From Cheiracanthium punctorium (taxonomy: Eukaryota > Arthropoda > Arachnida > Araneae > Cheiracanthiidae), in the NCBI GenBank assembly GCA_038373885.1, contig JAWZYV010012394.1:124001-188000 (forward strand): 64,000 nt of DNA, in the 5' to 3' direction. Shown here piece after piece: positions 33,591-44,923 of the stretch (positions are counted from its first letter, which is position 1; every line of letters begins with the position of its first letter). The notes beneath the pieces were generated by a model that was not told where the DNA came from, did not search any database, and saw nothing but the letters and a program-made list of their open reading frames with translations. A program made the position numbers and the translations under genes.

Positions 33591-33919
33591 ATCAATACAA
33601 AACTTTAAAAGAATTCAGAACGCCGTAAAAATGCACATTTCGCAATCCCCACAGTGCAGAATGAATTATTTTTAAAATGACACGAAGTGCTTTCCAATCC
33701 CTATTCTCCTTTTCATTTTTTTTATCATGTTTTTTCTTCATTTGCGAACTAAAAACCTTGTTTTTTGACATTTTATACAAAGGACGGACAAAAGTGCATA
33801 CTTTAGTCACTGACTAGAAGTAGAAGAGTTCCAAAACTTTACAAAGTTATTTTTCCTCACGCTTCGGCATACAAACTGGCATGCAAAATTGCATTACTTG
33901 ATAAAAAATTAATAAATCA

Positions 33920-34113
33920 GGCCTCACTATGGACGAGTGGATAGAGCATACAACATAGTAAGATGGCTGAAGTGTGAAGGTCCAGGGTTCTGTCCTGTCG
34001 TGCGGCTGTCGATCTAAGGTTCGAAGTTTTGGACGATTTTCTCCAGATGTAACGTGAATATGCAGCTCTTCTAAGCAGATACCTCTTTCGTAGCTGTGCC
34101 TTAACACAACAAC
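33920..34113 (+). mobile_element. Full-length SINE, subfamily 1, with 12-bp target duplication
   Basis: 194 bp flanked by ATTAATAAATCA at 33908-33919 and 34114-34125. The tRNA-like head has GGACGAGTGGATAGAGC (A-box-like) and AAGGTCCAGGGTTCTGTCC (B-box-like). The body has GTCGATCTAAGGTTCG and GATTTTCTCCAGATGTAACG. It is the clearest reference copy in the window. Confidence 0.9.
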
Positions 34114-34659
34114 ATTAATAAATCATCAATAGAGCTCTTATGTGTTCGTGATATAAGTAGTATTATTTCTACTAAAAGTATTTTCAGCCATTAATCGAGC
34201 ACTTGATTTGTAACAAAAAGGTATTTTTAATTTCATATAAGTAATTAATGGATTTTACACGAATTCCAGTTGAAATGTAGCATTTATTTTCATTGTCAGT
34301 TCGAGTGTTTATACAAATATAATGAATGTACTTAAAAGAATGTACAAAACGCCGTGATTTTTACACAAGTAAAAGAAAAGGTCGACCAAAGAATATTAAA
34401 ATATTTTGCAAAAGGGGCTCAAGACCATTAGTTTTTAGAAGGGAAAATAAAAGGATATAGTGTCAATTTAAGTAGTTTAATTTTGAGTTTTACGATATGC
34501 GAAAAAAGCAGCTCATGCTATTTGGCATTTGGAGTTTTGTATGCCATGTCAAGCCATTCCTAATTTAGATCCTCATTAAAAGGAAAAGGTAATCTTCGAG
34601 CATTGACTTACTCTAGAAAAGTGTGGAAGGAAACTTCAACTCCATATATTTACTATGCG

Positions 34660-34834
34660 CAGTGGCGTACACAAATGGTGTGGGGGGATTCAAAATCCCC
34701 CCCCCCTTTGTCCATGCATTTTTAACATAAAGTCCGAACATTTTTAAACATATAAACTACGACTTTTATTTCACCTAACGAATTACTTCCATACCCCCCC
34801 CCGTTCTCTTACAGGAAATCAGTGTACACCACTG
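34660..34834. mobile_element. 175-bp hAT MITE
   Basis: Ends CAGTGGCGTACAC and GTGTACACCACTG. Flanks ACTATGCG and ATTATGCA match at 6 of 8 positions, an aged 8-bp duplication. Confidence 0.82.
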
Positions 34835-35087
34835 ATTATGCATCTGCATTAGCCGTGAGCTATTAGCCGTTTTGTAAGCAGTATGATATTTTTGTGTGTG
34901 TTTTCTGCTTAAACACAGTACTAGGTGATCCGTTTAGAATATTAGATGCGCAAATCTAAAAAGTTATAAAAGAAACAAAAAACAAAACAAGAAGTTGGGG
35001 GGAAAATAGCTGTATGGATTTTGAGGCCCCTACGTGTGGGGGCCCTGGGCATTCGCCCCGCCATGCCTCCCTATTTTTACGGCACTG

Positions 35088-35281
35088 CTGTCAATGTAAG
35101 ATCTGATTTTAATGTGAATGATATAGTTTTGATAGGTGAAGATAAAATTCCTAGGCAGATGTGGAAGCTTGCCCGAGTGATCGAGTTTCATAAGGGCCGG
35201 GACAATCAGGTAAGAGCTGTAACGTTGAAGACTTTATCAGGGGTCGTAAGGCGTCGTGTGCAACTATTGTATAATCTTTAA
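35088..35281 (+). pseudogene. BEL/Pao C-terminal DUF5641-type domain
   Basis: The last part of Pao pol, found after the fourth insertion. It reads NDIVLIGEDKIPRQMWKLAR, then VIEFHKGRD, AVTLKTLSGVVRR and VQLLYNL before the stop at 35279-35281. This is the domain that follows the Pao integrase core. The frame is open, but it is cut off from the rest by 6.9 kb. The ATG at 35021 lies in transposon sequence and is not native. Confidence 0.88.
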
Positions 35282-35467
35282 GTAAATAAGTGAGTTAAGT
35301 CTTACCAAAGTTTGAAATAATTTTGCAGTGTTTGATTTCATACCTTTTTCATATTCATATTTCTTAAACATTTATTTTAAAAGGTCAAGTAAATGTAAGT
35401 TCTCATTTAGATATTTTTTAATCTGGAATTATATGTAATCATAAAAAATGTTTCGTATGTTTTTGTC

Positions 35468-35735
35468 GGGGCGGGATGATGTGGCAACTTGGCCACGATA
35501 ATCCCCAAGGGAGGGATGTTTCTTGCACGCATCTTCCCTAACCGATAAGAGTCTAACTAGAACGGATGAAACCTGGGTCAAGGAAGGACCTCAATACGGC
35601 GCTCATGTGAGCAAAAATGTATGTTTTAAATGTAATTATTGTTAATTGTTTTTTGTTAAAATAAAAACCGTAGAAAGGCAACTCGAAGTTGTATTGGAAT
35701 GAAACACGCAACCACGCAAGTTGAATATTGGAACA
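35468..35735 (+). repeat. Pao polypurine tract and probable 3' LTR
   Basis: A purine-rich run (35468-35476) lies about 190 bp after the pol stop. The following segment begins TGATGTGGCAACTTGG and ends GAATATTGGAACA at 35735, giving TG...CA ends and 259 bp. An AATAAA signal is at 35660. No second LTR exists in the window for comparison. Confidence 0.5.
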
Positions 35736-35869
35736 GATATCATCAAAGCTATGGGAAAGTTGACTTAAATAAAGAACCGAAAAAATCGGTTAAAATATAA
35801 TCCTGTCAACATTTAAAATTTCTAAACAAAGAAATGGGGATTCAATTCAATACAAAGCTTTGCACTGGA

Positions 35870-36306
35870 GGGTGAATCTAAACTCTAGGGCAAAACTTTA
35901 AGGTGTGACAGTACGCATCACGACAAACAATAATTGCATAGGAACATAGAGTCGCAAACTTTTCCTTCACGTACCTATTAATAATCAATTAGGAAGAAAT
36001 CCTCAAATACTAGTGAAATTGCCGACTATGGTTCTTGAAAAATAAATGGATCTTTTATAGAAATCAATTGACTAAATTTGATACTTTAGAAATTCCATTT
36101 CATTTTATTGATGTAATTTTCAGAGACAAGCCCATTGTTAATAAAACTGAGTTAAGAAAGTAGACGAACACTTCAGCATTTCTTCCGAAGTGATTATTAA
36201 TAGGTACATGAAGGAGGTGTTTGCGACCCTATGTTCCCATGTAATTATTGTTTGTTTTGATATATACTACCACCACTTAAAATTTAGCCCAAGAGTTTAG
36301 ATTAAC
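35870..36306. repeat. Foldback element, arms of about 120 bp
   Basis: Blocks in the left arm (GAATCTAAACTCT, CAAACAATAATT, CATAGGAACATAGAGTCGCAA and TACCTATTAATAATCA) recur inverted and in reverse order at 36190-36306. The centre has no gene. Confidence 0.75.
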
Positions 36307-37635
36307 CTTGGATAAATTTTAATGAATTTGCATACTTGCTAGAAAACAACTCCTTGCTAAAAAATATATGGGAATTGTAATTTTGTATCGAATTATATAC
36401 ACAAATATACTAACTTCATTCTAAGTTTCATTTTGATCTCTATAATTTATCACGCTTTTTTTCTGTAATCTTATGCATTTAAAACTTTAAAAATTCGATA
36501 TTGGTATTTGAAGGGAAGGGGATATAACAGTAAGTGTAAAATTGTTATCAACAGACAAAATTATCGGCTTCATTCTTTCAAGCTTTTTTCTTTTTTTATG
36601 GGAAAGTATATTATTATTATTTTTCCCAAATAATATTTTGAATTTTCACATGTAAACATTTAATAATTCTTCTTTTATTTGATGGTAGATAATTTTTAAA
36701 CATTAATGTAAATACGCAGATGAATTTTTTAAAGTTTTTACGGGGGGTAGTGTGCGTGTGTGTGTGTGTGTGGGGGGATTCTTGCAGTACTAAATCTATT
36801 TTTTTTAAGAGTTATGAGGGGTTACTTCAATGTCGCAAATGTTATTAATTTCAATGTTAGTAAACATTCAAATATGGGTTTCTAATACAATTTAAACTTG
36901 CATATCAAACTGCCGTCGAACTCACTATACCCCACGGTGTTTACTGCGCATTCGGATATCTGAAAGCTTTCTAGGATAGAAAATTGCGAAAAATCGCAAA
37001 AAATCGGGGAACAGGTGGACTTTTAAAATTTTAATATGGTCTATGTCCGTCGGGGATAGGGTATAGCTTTCTACTAGATAGAACATTTTTAGACTAAGTT
37101 AAGTAATTCCAGAGATTACCACCTACATATAAATAAAGTTTACATCTTTATCATATTGATATAAATACCACAAAATATCACTGAACTTTCATTTTTAGGA
37201 CACAATTGTACCAAATATTGAGCATTACATTCATAAGAGCATCTCAATTATTTCTCTCTCTCCTTGCTTCTCTCTTGTGTTTACTTGTTTTGAAAATTTC
37301 CCTTTGCGAAAGTCTAGGTGTGACTACTAGGAAATCTACTACATAATATACAATATATTACACTAAATGGTTATTTTTTTCTACTTTAAAACGTTGATGC
37401 TACTATTTCGCGATATTGACTTTTATGCGAGTAAACACAGTATTAATTTGTAAAGTTTTTTGTTTGTATATATAAACTAAGATAAAATGACCGAATCTAA
37501 AACTCCTATTTAAAGTTTTTTTTGTCCCTTATATCTAAAAACACTTTCAAAAGTAACCATACAAAAAGGTAACCCTTCCGCAAAATTATTCACGCATTCT
37601 TGAAACTAAAAATTTCAAATGAAAAAGAAAAATGA

Positions 37636-37636
<1 letters not shown>
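36307..37636. other. Non-coding stretch
   Basis: AT-rich with a GT microsatellite at about 36750-36772. No gene recognised. Confidence 0.55.
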
Positions 37637-37675
<39 letters not shown>

Positions 37676-37676
37676 T
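37637..37676 (+). repeat. (AAT)n microsatellite
   Basis: About 13 uninterrupted AAT units. Confidence 0.95.
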
Positions 37677-37692
37677 GCAGAATTTTTAATAC

Positions 37693-37959
37693 ATGCTTCC
37701 CTTACCAAAAATACTATTAAATTGCTACTCATTTTACAGTTGGAAACACATATACAAAAGTATTTGGCATTTCCGTGTTTTGAATTCTACTGAACTTCGA
37801 GAATGGCCAACCGACACAGAAACAATCAGAGTATTTGGCGAAAAACACAAGTGTATCAAGAAACAAAAACTCCCTCTCAAAAGAACGGCATTGAAAAATT
37901 GCTTCGTCATGAAAAATAAAGGGTTGCCAAGAGAAAAAATTAACGAGTTATTGACTTAA
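37693..37959 (+). other. 88-residue open frame of unknown nature
   Basis: The frame reads RVLNSTELREWPTDTETIRV and a Lys-rich end (KQKLPLKRTALKNC, GLPREKINELLT). A TTTTACAG acceptor-like site lies at 37731-37738. It could be a small terminal exon, a decayed transposon gene or chance. There is no family I recognise. Confidence 0.2.
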
Positions 37960-38109
37960 AAAGGTATTGAGAGAAAGAATAGGCAAAACCATAGAAAATC
38001 ATGTAACTTTAAAATAATGTAAAACGCGGCAAAATAAAGCAGAGAAAGAGGAAAGGTAAAATTTGCCTTAGAGAATAGTACATCACATACATTTGCATAA
38101 ATGTGTAGT

Positions 38110-38232
38110 AGTGACCAGCGATCGTAAATATCATGATATCAAAAATATCCGATATTTCTATATTTATCTGATATTTTGATATATATCTAAAATTTTGATA
38201 TACATTCAATATTTTCAATAGAAAATTTAACA
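38110..38232. repeat. ATATC/GATAT-rich cluster
   Basis: Multiple GATATC, GATATTT and GATATATAT words in inverted and direct order, resembling hAT subterminal repeats. No clear termini. Confidence 0.45.
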
Positions 38233-39014
38233 TTACTTCTGATAAATACTTTCGAATGTAGGTAAAAACTCCACCTGAAAAGATATTTGTGTAATAATTT
38301 AATTAAATACTTGAAATAAATATATTTTGTTTTGCAGAAAATGGGGTCTGGAATGGGGTATTCAGTTTAATTATGAGGTTTAATTTACTTTGTTTTCCAC
38401 AAATGGAGGAAGGCAGATGTCTAATTCAATAATTCAATTTGGGCATAATTCGGTAGGCGCTAAGGAGGGGGGGGCAGGCTTTCCTAGAAAGCTTTTGGTT
38501 CCCGCCAGAAAAAAAATAGAAAAGTTAATTATTGAAAGTTTCAATAGTAACTGAAACATAGATTGCCAATTACTTAACAGTAAATACTTTTTTAACCTTT
38601 ATAAATATAGAATAAAAAAGTAGATTGCCAATTACTTAACAGTAAATGAAGCTTTCAAGGGGTATGACAGCAAAGCTGCACTCAGATACGCTGATGACAT
38701 AGAAGTGTTAAGATTTCAAAGAAATAAAATCCCTATTAAACTGGGATTTAAAACACATAGGTGTGTGTGTGTGGGGGGGGGGGGGCACGTATCTCCGTGT
38801 GCCCCCAACTTTCTCGCAAAATCAATTAAACAATCATTTGTTTTAAAATTTAAAAGTAACAACGTAAAAAATGGGGGTTGGTGATATTACAGGGGGGCAC
38901 GTGTCCCCCTTCCAAACTTCGTCTCAAAATCATTTTATTTTAAATATTTGTTTGATGGGTAATTTTAACCATCCCAATCCATCTCATTCCCAATCTGCAG
39001 TGCTGGTTTTAAAA

Positions 39015-40145
39015 TCTTTCTAAATAATAGGGTTTCTTTAAATATTTATTCATTTAATTTTATTTTTTAATGCTCTATAAAATATTTTATGCAAAAAAAA
39101 AGTTTTATTTGGTGAACAAAAGTGAAAAACAATTTCCCTTTTCTTAATTAAGTAATTCTCACGGCTTTCATGAAGTTATATTAATTGTTATGACAGATAT
39201 ATTTTATCTTGTTTTTTCTTGCTTTATTTTATTCTTATATGAAATCCAATATTCGATAATTTATCCATCTACTATTACCATTCTTGCGTATTTCAGCAAG
39301 TTTTTTTTTTTAATCTTAAAAGTTTAATAAGTTTTATAAAGAGAAAGTGCTTTATAAGATATAAATATATCTTATAAAGGTTAAAAAAAGTATTTTTAAC
39401 CTTTTACATTATAATATTAATACTTTATACTAATTTCTTGACAATTTGGTAAAGGGCTGAAGTGTGTAGGTCTAGGGTTCTGGCCTACAGCGCGACTGTT
39501 TTCTCCAGTTGTAACCTGAATAAGCGTTAGGACCCCTTAAACAATTCTCCGCCCAAAGCATGCCTTGTTTAAGCAGACAGCCCTCGCGTAGATCTGCTTT
39601 AAACACAAAATCAAAATAACTTTCATGATAACTTACACTGAAAGTAAAAAGTTTTATATATTTAATATTAAATAAAAATCATAACTCCTAATCACCATTA
39701 GAGAGGGTATCTTAAAAGCACTGTCCTAGGGTTTTCTTCTTTAAATATTGATCTTAGACATATATAATTAATTACAAACTTACTTTATGGTGAAGATTAA
39801 CATTTTCAGGAAATTAAATGTAAATAAATACAAACTTTTACTTTTTATACAGCCATCTTACAGAAATTCCCAATAAGTAAAATATACTCCCTTGCATTAA
39901 TGAGTTGATGTAAAAAGTTTAAGCTTTCTCATAGGAAGGCTGACAGATGTTAAAATAAAGTACGTGAGGGGCAATCAAAAATAGTTAACATATAATTATT
40001 AAAACTATTCTAACAAAACTAATTAACTATTAATTTTAATCACATGTATATATAGCCAATATTTCACATTTTAAGAAATGAGTTTTAAATCATTTTAAAC
40101 CAGTTTCCTTTAAAAGTGTTGAATAATTATTATTTTTTTTTTTTG
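39015..40145. repeat. Inverted partner of 56395-57535
   Basis: Reads colinearly, with gaps, against the reverse complement of 56395-57535. Shared markers are the AAGTTTTATTTGGTGAACAAAAG phrase (39102), a TCTTGCT/AGCAAGA block, the SINE at 39445 and TTCCTTTAAAAGTG (40108). Divergence is high, with many small indels. Confidence 0.75.
39445..39612 (+). mobile_element. SINE copy, subfamily 1, shared by both arms of the inverted pair
   Basis: Contains GGCTGAAGTGTGTAGGTC, TTTTCTCCAGTTGTAACC, AGCGTTAGGACCCC and CCGCCCAAAG. The equivalent site in the inverted partner (56945-57080) holds the same SINE, so it was inserted before the copies separated. Confidence 0.72.
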
Positions 40146-40353
40146 TATAATGCTCCTGGAAATGATTATTTAATTTATTTAAAATTATTCCGTTGTCGAC
40201 GGTCAGTCAAGCCTTGCACAATTTATTAATGCAACGCAATGCACTCTATTTACATATTTCTTGTCTGCTTTGAACAAGAATTCTTGGTGAATCAAAAGAT
40301 GGCCACCTCTTCCTTACACGATACAGGATACACGATATCTGAAAATCGATTAA

Positions 40354-40725
40354 TTATACAACTGGTCGAAAAAAATGGGGGAGTTAAAAGCAATTAGGGT
40401 GGACTAGCCGTCTCCCAATTTCCGGCGTACCCTAACTTGCAAGTACGATAGTGCCGCCATCATTGAGAGGGCATTGAGGTCACTTTTCGGACGTCACCAC
40501 ATGGCGAAATTGTCCCTTTTCTTCGTTTGCCGTGGAGGCGCGAAGGGTGTCGTTTTCCCTAAAATCCTGCTGTCTTATACAACTGGTCGACTCTCTCCTT
40601 TCCTACTCCCTTTCACTCCTCAGATTCTCCCCGCAGTTCGAAAAGCCAAGCTGATCTCTGACGAGGGGGGCTCTTCGGAAGCTGACCGTTTTCACTCCCC
40701 CGCTTTAGTCGACCAGTTGTATAAT
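40354..40725. mobile_element. 372-bp MITE with TTATACAACTGGTCGA ends
   Basis: Left and right termini are inverted copies of TTATACAACTGGTCGA, and the similarity runs inward (GGGGGAGT.AAAA). A third copy of the terminus lies inside at 40575 in direct orientation. Confidence 0.75.
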
Positions 40726-40959
40726 GAATCGGAGCAAACGGAGCCCTTTTTCCCCCCAAAAAACCCCAGGGATTTTTTCCCTTGAACAGACCAGAAGTAA
40801 AAGTTACGAGCTGAAAACTTCTTGTCAAGCTTTCTAAACTTTCTATTTATGCAATTAAACGGGTTTTGGCACATTATCTTTTAATAAACATTTATGAACG
40901 TTTATTCACATTTTTATACATTTAAAATTCTTTGTAAAAAAAAAAAAAATTAATGTTTT

Positions 40960-41580
40960 TTAAGGCTGTAAGGGTATACTTTTCGAATTCCGCGCTCGAT
41001 TTGTATGCACATTTAAAATTCAAAAAGTTGGGCGCGCACAGGCCGCAGCGTGACACAGCTGGTATATGCGTACGGTATACATAAGCGATACACATTTTTC
41101 TCCACATGTTGTATTTTGTTCTATTTAATCAATAATTATGTACGTGAATTTATTAGTTATCAATAATTATGTACTTACGTTGTAATGAACAGTAATCCTG
41201 TTTATTTGTAATGAATGATCGATTTGTAATTCAAACTAGCTGTGTACCCTTCATACGGGAGGAAGCAGATATTTTTCTAATACACCTGATTAAAATTTAT
41301 TCAATCAGAGCAAAACCATGGAATTGTTTCACTCGTAACCTGGCATTACGATAGTTGGAAAAAAGAACTACTTTACTTCGTGCAAATTTGTAATATAGTT
41401 TGTTTGTTTAACGTTTAGAGTTCTACCCACAACAGAGGAAGTTATTTGAACTTCATCTATGAAACCATAGCTCTTGAAACGGTTCGAATATTTCCGATAA
41501 TAACCTAACCTGAATGGCTATCCCTGATCAGCAAATCGCAATTCGTAATCCAATAAGATTCCGCAAAGATATGGTTAACA
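40960..41580. repeat. Inverted partner of 57822-58916, with Helitron-like 3' end
   Basis: Matches the reverse complement of 57822-58916, which has extra internal sequence. The minus strand at 41239-41235 reads ACACAG-CTAGT after a small hairpin (CCCGTATGAAGGG), as at Helitron 3' ends. The homology continues beyond that end for 270 bp, so flanking DNA was copied too. Confidence 0.72.
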
Positions 41581-41639
41581 TCAGTTATAATTGAATTACC
41601 AATGATAATTCATTCAGAATTTTTAATTAAATAAATAAA

Positions 41640-42560
41640 CACGTACATGCGATACCATTCTTTATTTTTATTTATTTATTCTAAAGTTAAACAAGTATCT
41701 CTCTATTCTAAAAAAAAAATAAGGGCCGCTGTCGTCGCCGCTGTCAAAAGCTTGTTCGCCTATCTTCTCCTAAACCGTGGGGATTCGGAATATATTTCGA
41801 CTAAGGTGCCCACAGATTCGAAAAATTCCGAGGAACCTGCTAAGCTGACTTAAATTTCGAAAATCGAATTATTTTAGAAGATATTAATAAAAAAATAAAC
41901 ATAATGGTTGCCAGATTTGGCATAAAATTATTCATTCTTTTGCAACAAAGCGTTTCCAAGTATCTAGAATCGCATGTAATTTACAAACATGAGTTAGAAT
42001 TACGCCTATTTTACGCCAAAATAAAAACTATCTGAAATAAGTAACTCAAAATGTGTTACACAAAGTTGACAATTTTCAAACAGTAAGTTCACTTAGACAA
42101 CAGGAGTTTAGAATTAGTCATTATTCGTTTTTCCAAAACAGAATAACTAATATCTTGAAAATGAAAAATAATTAAAATGCAGATTATTTTAAAGCCGGTT
42201 TGGTCCACCTGGATTATTTGCTACCAGTAGAAATATATTATATATTTAAAGTATGCCATTATAGCAGTTATAGTACACTTTGGATATTTGCTAGCGCGAC
42301 GAGATGGTACATTCGTGGTGCTAAGTACGCCAATCTGCAAACGATTATGTAAATGAAAATATGGATAACGGTTTTCCGGTAACCTTAAATGAACAGTAAT
42401 TATAGGTTGTGAGCATGTGTAAATCGTCAAATAATGAAAAGTCGCCATGGGTGGCAAGCTATCCTATCTGTTCCGTAGCTTTTATTAACTTTTCACGTAC
42501 GCGAGTCGCCAAATAATGAAAAATCGCCATGTGTGGCAAATTCGCAAGGTGTCCAATAGT
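41640..42560. other. Non-coding stretch with a short direct repeat
   Basis: 41860-41895 resembles the Helitron-family text at 51610-51665 on the other strand. A phrase with AAATAATGAAAA.TCGCCATG.GTGGCAA occurs twice (about 42428 and 42510). No gene. Confidence 0.5.
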
Positions 42561-42592
42561 TTTTACATTATTAAAAATACAGCTGAAACAGC

Positions 42593-42715
42593 TGTTCTGA
42601 TTTTATTACGCTTTAGCTCCTAATTAATATAAATTTGAATGGCAAGCTTAAATATCATTGTGTTTCTGAGGAGTGCAAATAATTTTTCCAGCGATTATAA
42701 GCGGAGTCTGCACTC
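42593..42715. repeat. Left arm of a 2.3-kb inverted structure
   Basis: TGTTCTGAT..TATTACGCTTTAGCTCCT and TTGCACTCCTCAGAAACACAATGAT-like blocks recur inverted at 44800-44923. Confidence 0.7.
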
Positions 42716-42827
42716 CAGGTGTAGTATAGTTCAGGACCCGTACAACACAGATTCCCATAACAACATACCTTCCGTGTTATGAGGGGGAGGGGTCTACTGT
42801 AGTGCGAAATTTAAATTTTTATGTACC

Positions 42828-42997
42828 CAGGGGCGTAGCCAGAATTTTTTCATGGGGGGGGTTACGACTACTTAAACTCATATATATGTATACATATGTG
42901 TGATAATGTAGTGAAGTATATACATTTTGTATGGCAAAAATTTTCTCATGGGGAGGTTATGACCCCCTCCAACCCCCCCCCCTTGGCTACGCCTCTG
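42828..42997. mobile_element. 170-bp hAT MITE
   Basis: Ends CAGGGGCGTAGCC and GGCTACGCCTCTG. Exact 8-bp duplication TATGTACC at 42820-42827 and 42998-43005. Confidence 0.93.
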
Positions 42998-43109
42998 TAT
43001 GTACCAATGAACATGCAAGAACCAAGCAATGTGTAGCTCAGTAACATTCTATCTGATCCAATCTTCTGTTTTTGTCTGTTGAAATGATGTCTTTTTTACG
43101 AATAAGCCT

Positions 43110-43172
43110 GATTAGGGGCCGAATGCCTCATACGCAAAGCGAGCGTAGCGAGTCTGGGGGCCTTGGCCCCTA
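43110..43172 (+). repeat. Hairpin plus CTAGT, Helitron-like terminus
   Basis: A GGGGCC-TT-GGCCCC hairpin is followed at once by CTAGT and an AT-rich flank. The preceding GCGAGCGTAGCGAG words are typical of such ends. No 5' partner assigned. Confidence 0.45.
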
Positions 43173-43475
43173 GTATTATAAAAACATTCTCACCATTATC
43201 TATCTCTCATATATTTAGGCAGAAAATATTTAATTACAATCAATTTTCTAAGACATAGAATCCAAATGACCCCTGTCACGACCATGCCCATGCACTGCTA
43301 TACATGATAAGGATTTCATTTATAATGATTATGAACATATTATTACTGTTCACCTCAAAATAGTAAAGGATATCTATTAATAGAAACTTGTGGAAAATGG
43401 TACCGAATATACGATTCCTTCTAAGTTTACTTTAAATCGTATACTATAACAAGTCTTATATAATCGAGATTATTT

Positions 43476-43520
43476 TATACTAGCTGTGTGCCCGTTCTTC
43501 GCACGGTAGGAAAAGAATAT
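43476..43520 (-). repeat. Helitron-like 3' terminus (minus strand)
   Basis: The minus strand reads CCGTGCGAAGAACGGGCACA-CAG-CTAGT; the last base is at 43479. It resembles the termini at 41235, 45666 and 58657. Confidence 0.5.
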
Positions 43521-44799
43521 TTTCCTAAAATAAATACCTGTGCCATAAAAAAAAAAAAAATGCAATTTAGGTAGTCTCTTTTGTTGAAACTATCACGGTA
43601 TACATTAACGCAACGTAGGATTATACTTTAGTTAGTTGCAAGATGACCGTTGAAAAATGATGAAGAGACCACTTTTAATTTCACGAAACATTTATTAATG
43701 TGGTATACTGTGCTTCAATTCATATTAACCTAAAAAATCTAACTAATACTACCTATAGCTGTCTATTACTTATTAAATGTTATTGATCTTCGTTTCCCCC
43801 CTCTCTAATGCTCAATTTAAATAATCAGTGTAGGAATTTGAAACCAGTGCTGCCTTTTCTACTCTTTGATGATTCTTAGCAATTTATACATTAGCATAAA
43901 CAATAAACATTATTTATAATGGTTGCCATTAAAACACCTCTCCTTATCTTTTTAAGCATAATTCTTGTCAGATTGGCGCAAATTTAGCACCGTAAATTAT
44001 TTCATCTCGCCGTGATGGAAAATATCCTAGGTGTACCAATCTAAATATTTAAATCCTCTATGGTTCAGTTTTGTGATAAACATCAAACTGTGTAATCTCG
44101 TGAAGATATTTAGAATCGCTCAAATTGAGAATAGGGTGTTAAATTGTGTAGCAGAGTTTAGAATTTCACGCAATTTTTTAATTTATGATGTTACGTTCTG
44201 ACAATGCTTGTTTAGTCTGGTTATTTATCACAGTTGTTTTCAAACGGATTAATATTGTAACTCACTTGCAACAGAGCTTATTAATTTTGAGATGCTGGTG
44301 TGATGCCTAGCTAATCAGTATTTCAAATATTTTTCAGAGCTATGTTGCTAATGGCGTAAATTTTGTGGAAGAACTTGTTAAATTTCTGGATTTCCGCCAA
44401 AAAATGTATAATTAATATATGTATACCGCCAAAAGTTGTCAAAACTTGGCGACATTTTGCGCGATTTTTGGAATTCATACTATGTCTGTCGTTAGGCCGA
44501 TAATGAATACTATGTTCTTTGTTAATTAGTATTTTCCCCCCTGTGGCCCCTTTTGAATTTCTCACTATTTTAAAAATTGTAAGTTTCCTTTCGTTGTTAT
44601 GGTTGCTGAAAAATCATAGTGTTCAAAAATCGTCAAGGGTAGCTCATGCATTAAACAAAATACTTTTAAAATTTCATAATAGTAAATTTTTACGTAGATT
44701 TCTATTGCATTTTAAAACTCGTGACATAAAAATGACGTCATTTCATTTATGATAAACCACTTTTTTTTACAGTTATGTCTATCTCTAGCATATAGATGA
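43521..44799. other. Non-coding interior of the inverted structure
   Basis: AT-rich, with no gene. Short frames at 44323-44752 show no motif. Confidence 0.5.
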
Positions 44800-44923
44800 T
44801 ATATGACATGATCACTATTGCTTCCAAAACTTATTTGCGCTCCGTAGAAATACAATGATGTTTGGTGTTGCCATTGAAAAGGCGTGTTAATTACAGGAGC
44901 TAAAGCGTCATAATATCAGAACA
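44800..44923. repeat. Right arm of the 2.3-kb inverted structure
   Basis: Reverse complement of 42593-42715 with scattered mismatches. Confidence 0.7.

Larger units (their letters stand above)
28218..35087. mobile_element. Composite insertion (6.9 kb) before the Pao C-terminus, probable hAT-like ends
   Basis: Pao coding stops at about 28217 and resumes at about 35088, so this block is an insertion. The left edge is CAGGGGCGAGAGTG; the right edge reads CAGTGCCGTAAAAA on the other strand, both followed by G/C-rich words. The flanks CCGAGGCC and CTGTCAAT do not match, so a target duplication is lost or more than one event is involved. The interior holds several MITEs, a foldback repeat, a tRNA gene, a tandem repeat and a SINE. 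Confidence 0.55.

Noticed and set aside
37637..37676. Regular short repeats as a CRISPR array
   Set aside because: A trinucleotide microsatellite; no spacers, and the DNA is eukaryotic.
40474..40785. 103-residue plus frame
   Set aside because: Falls mostly within a MITE and its terminal repeats.
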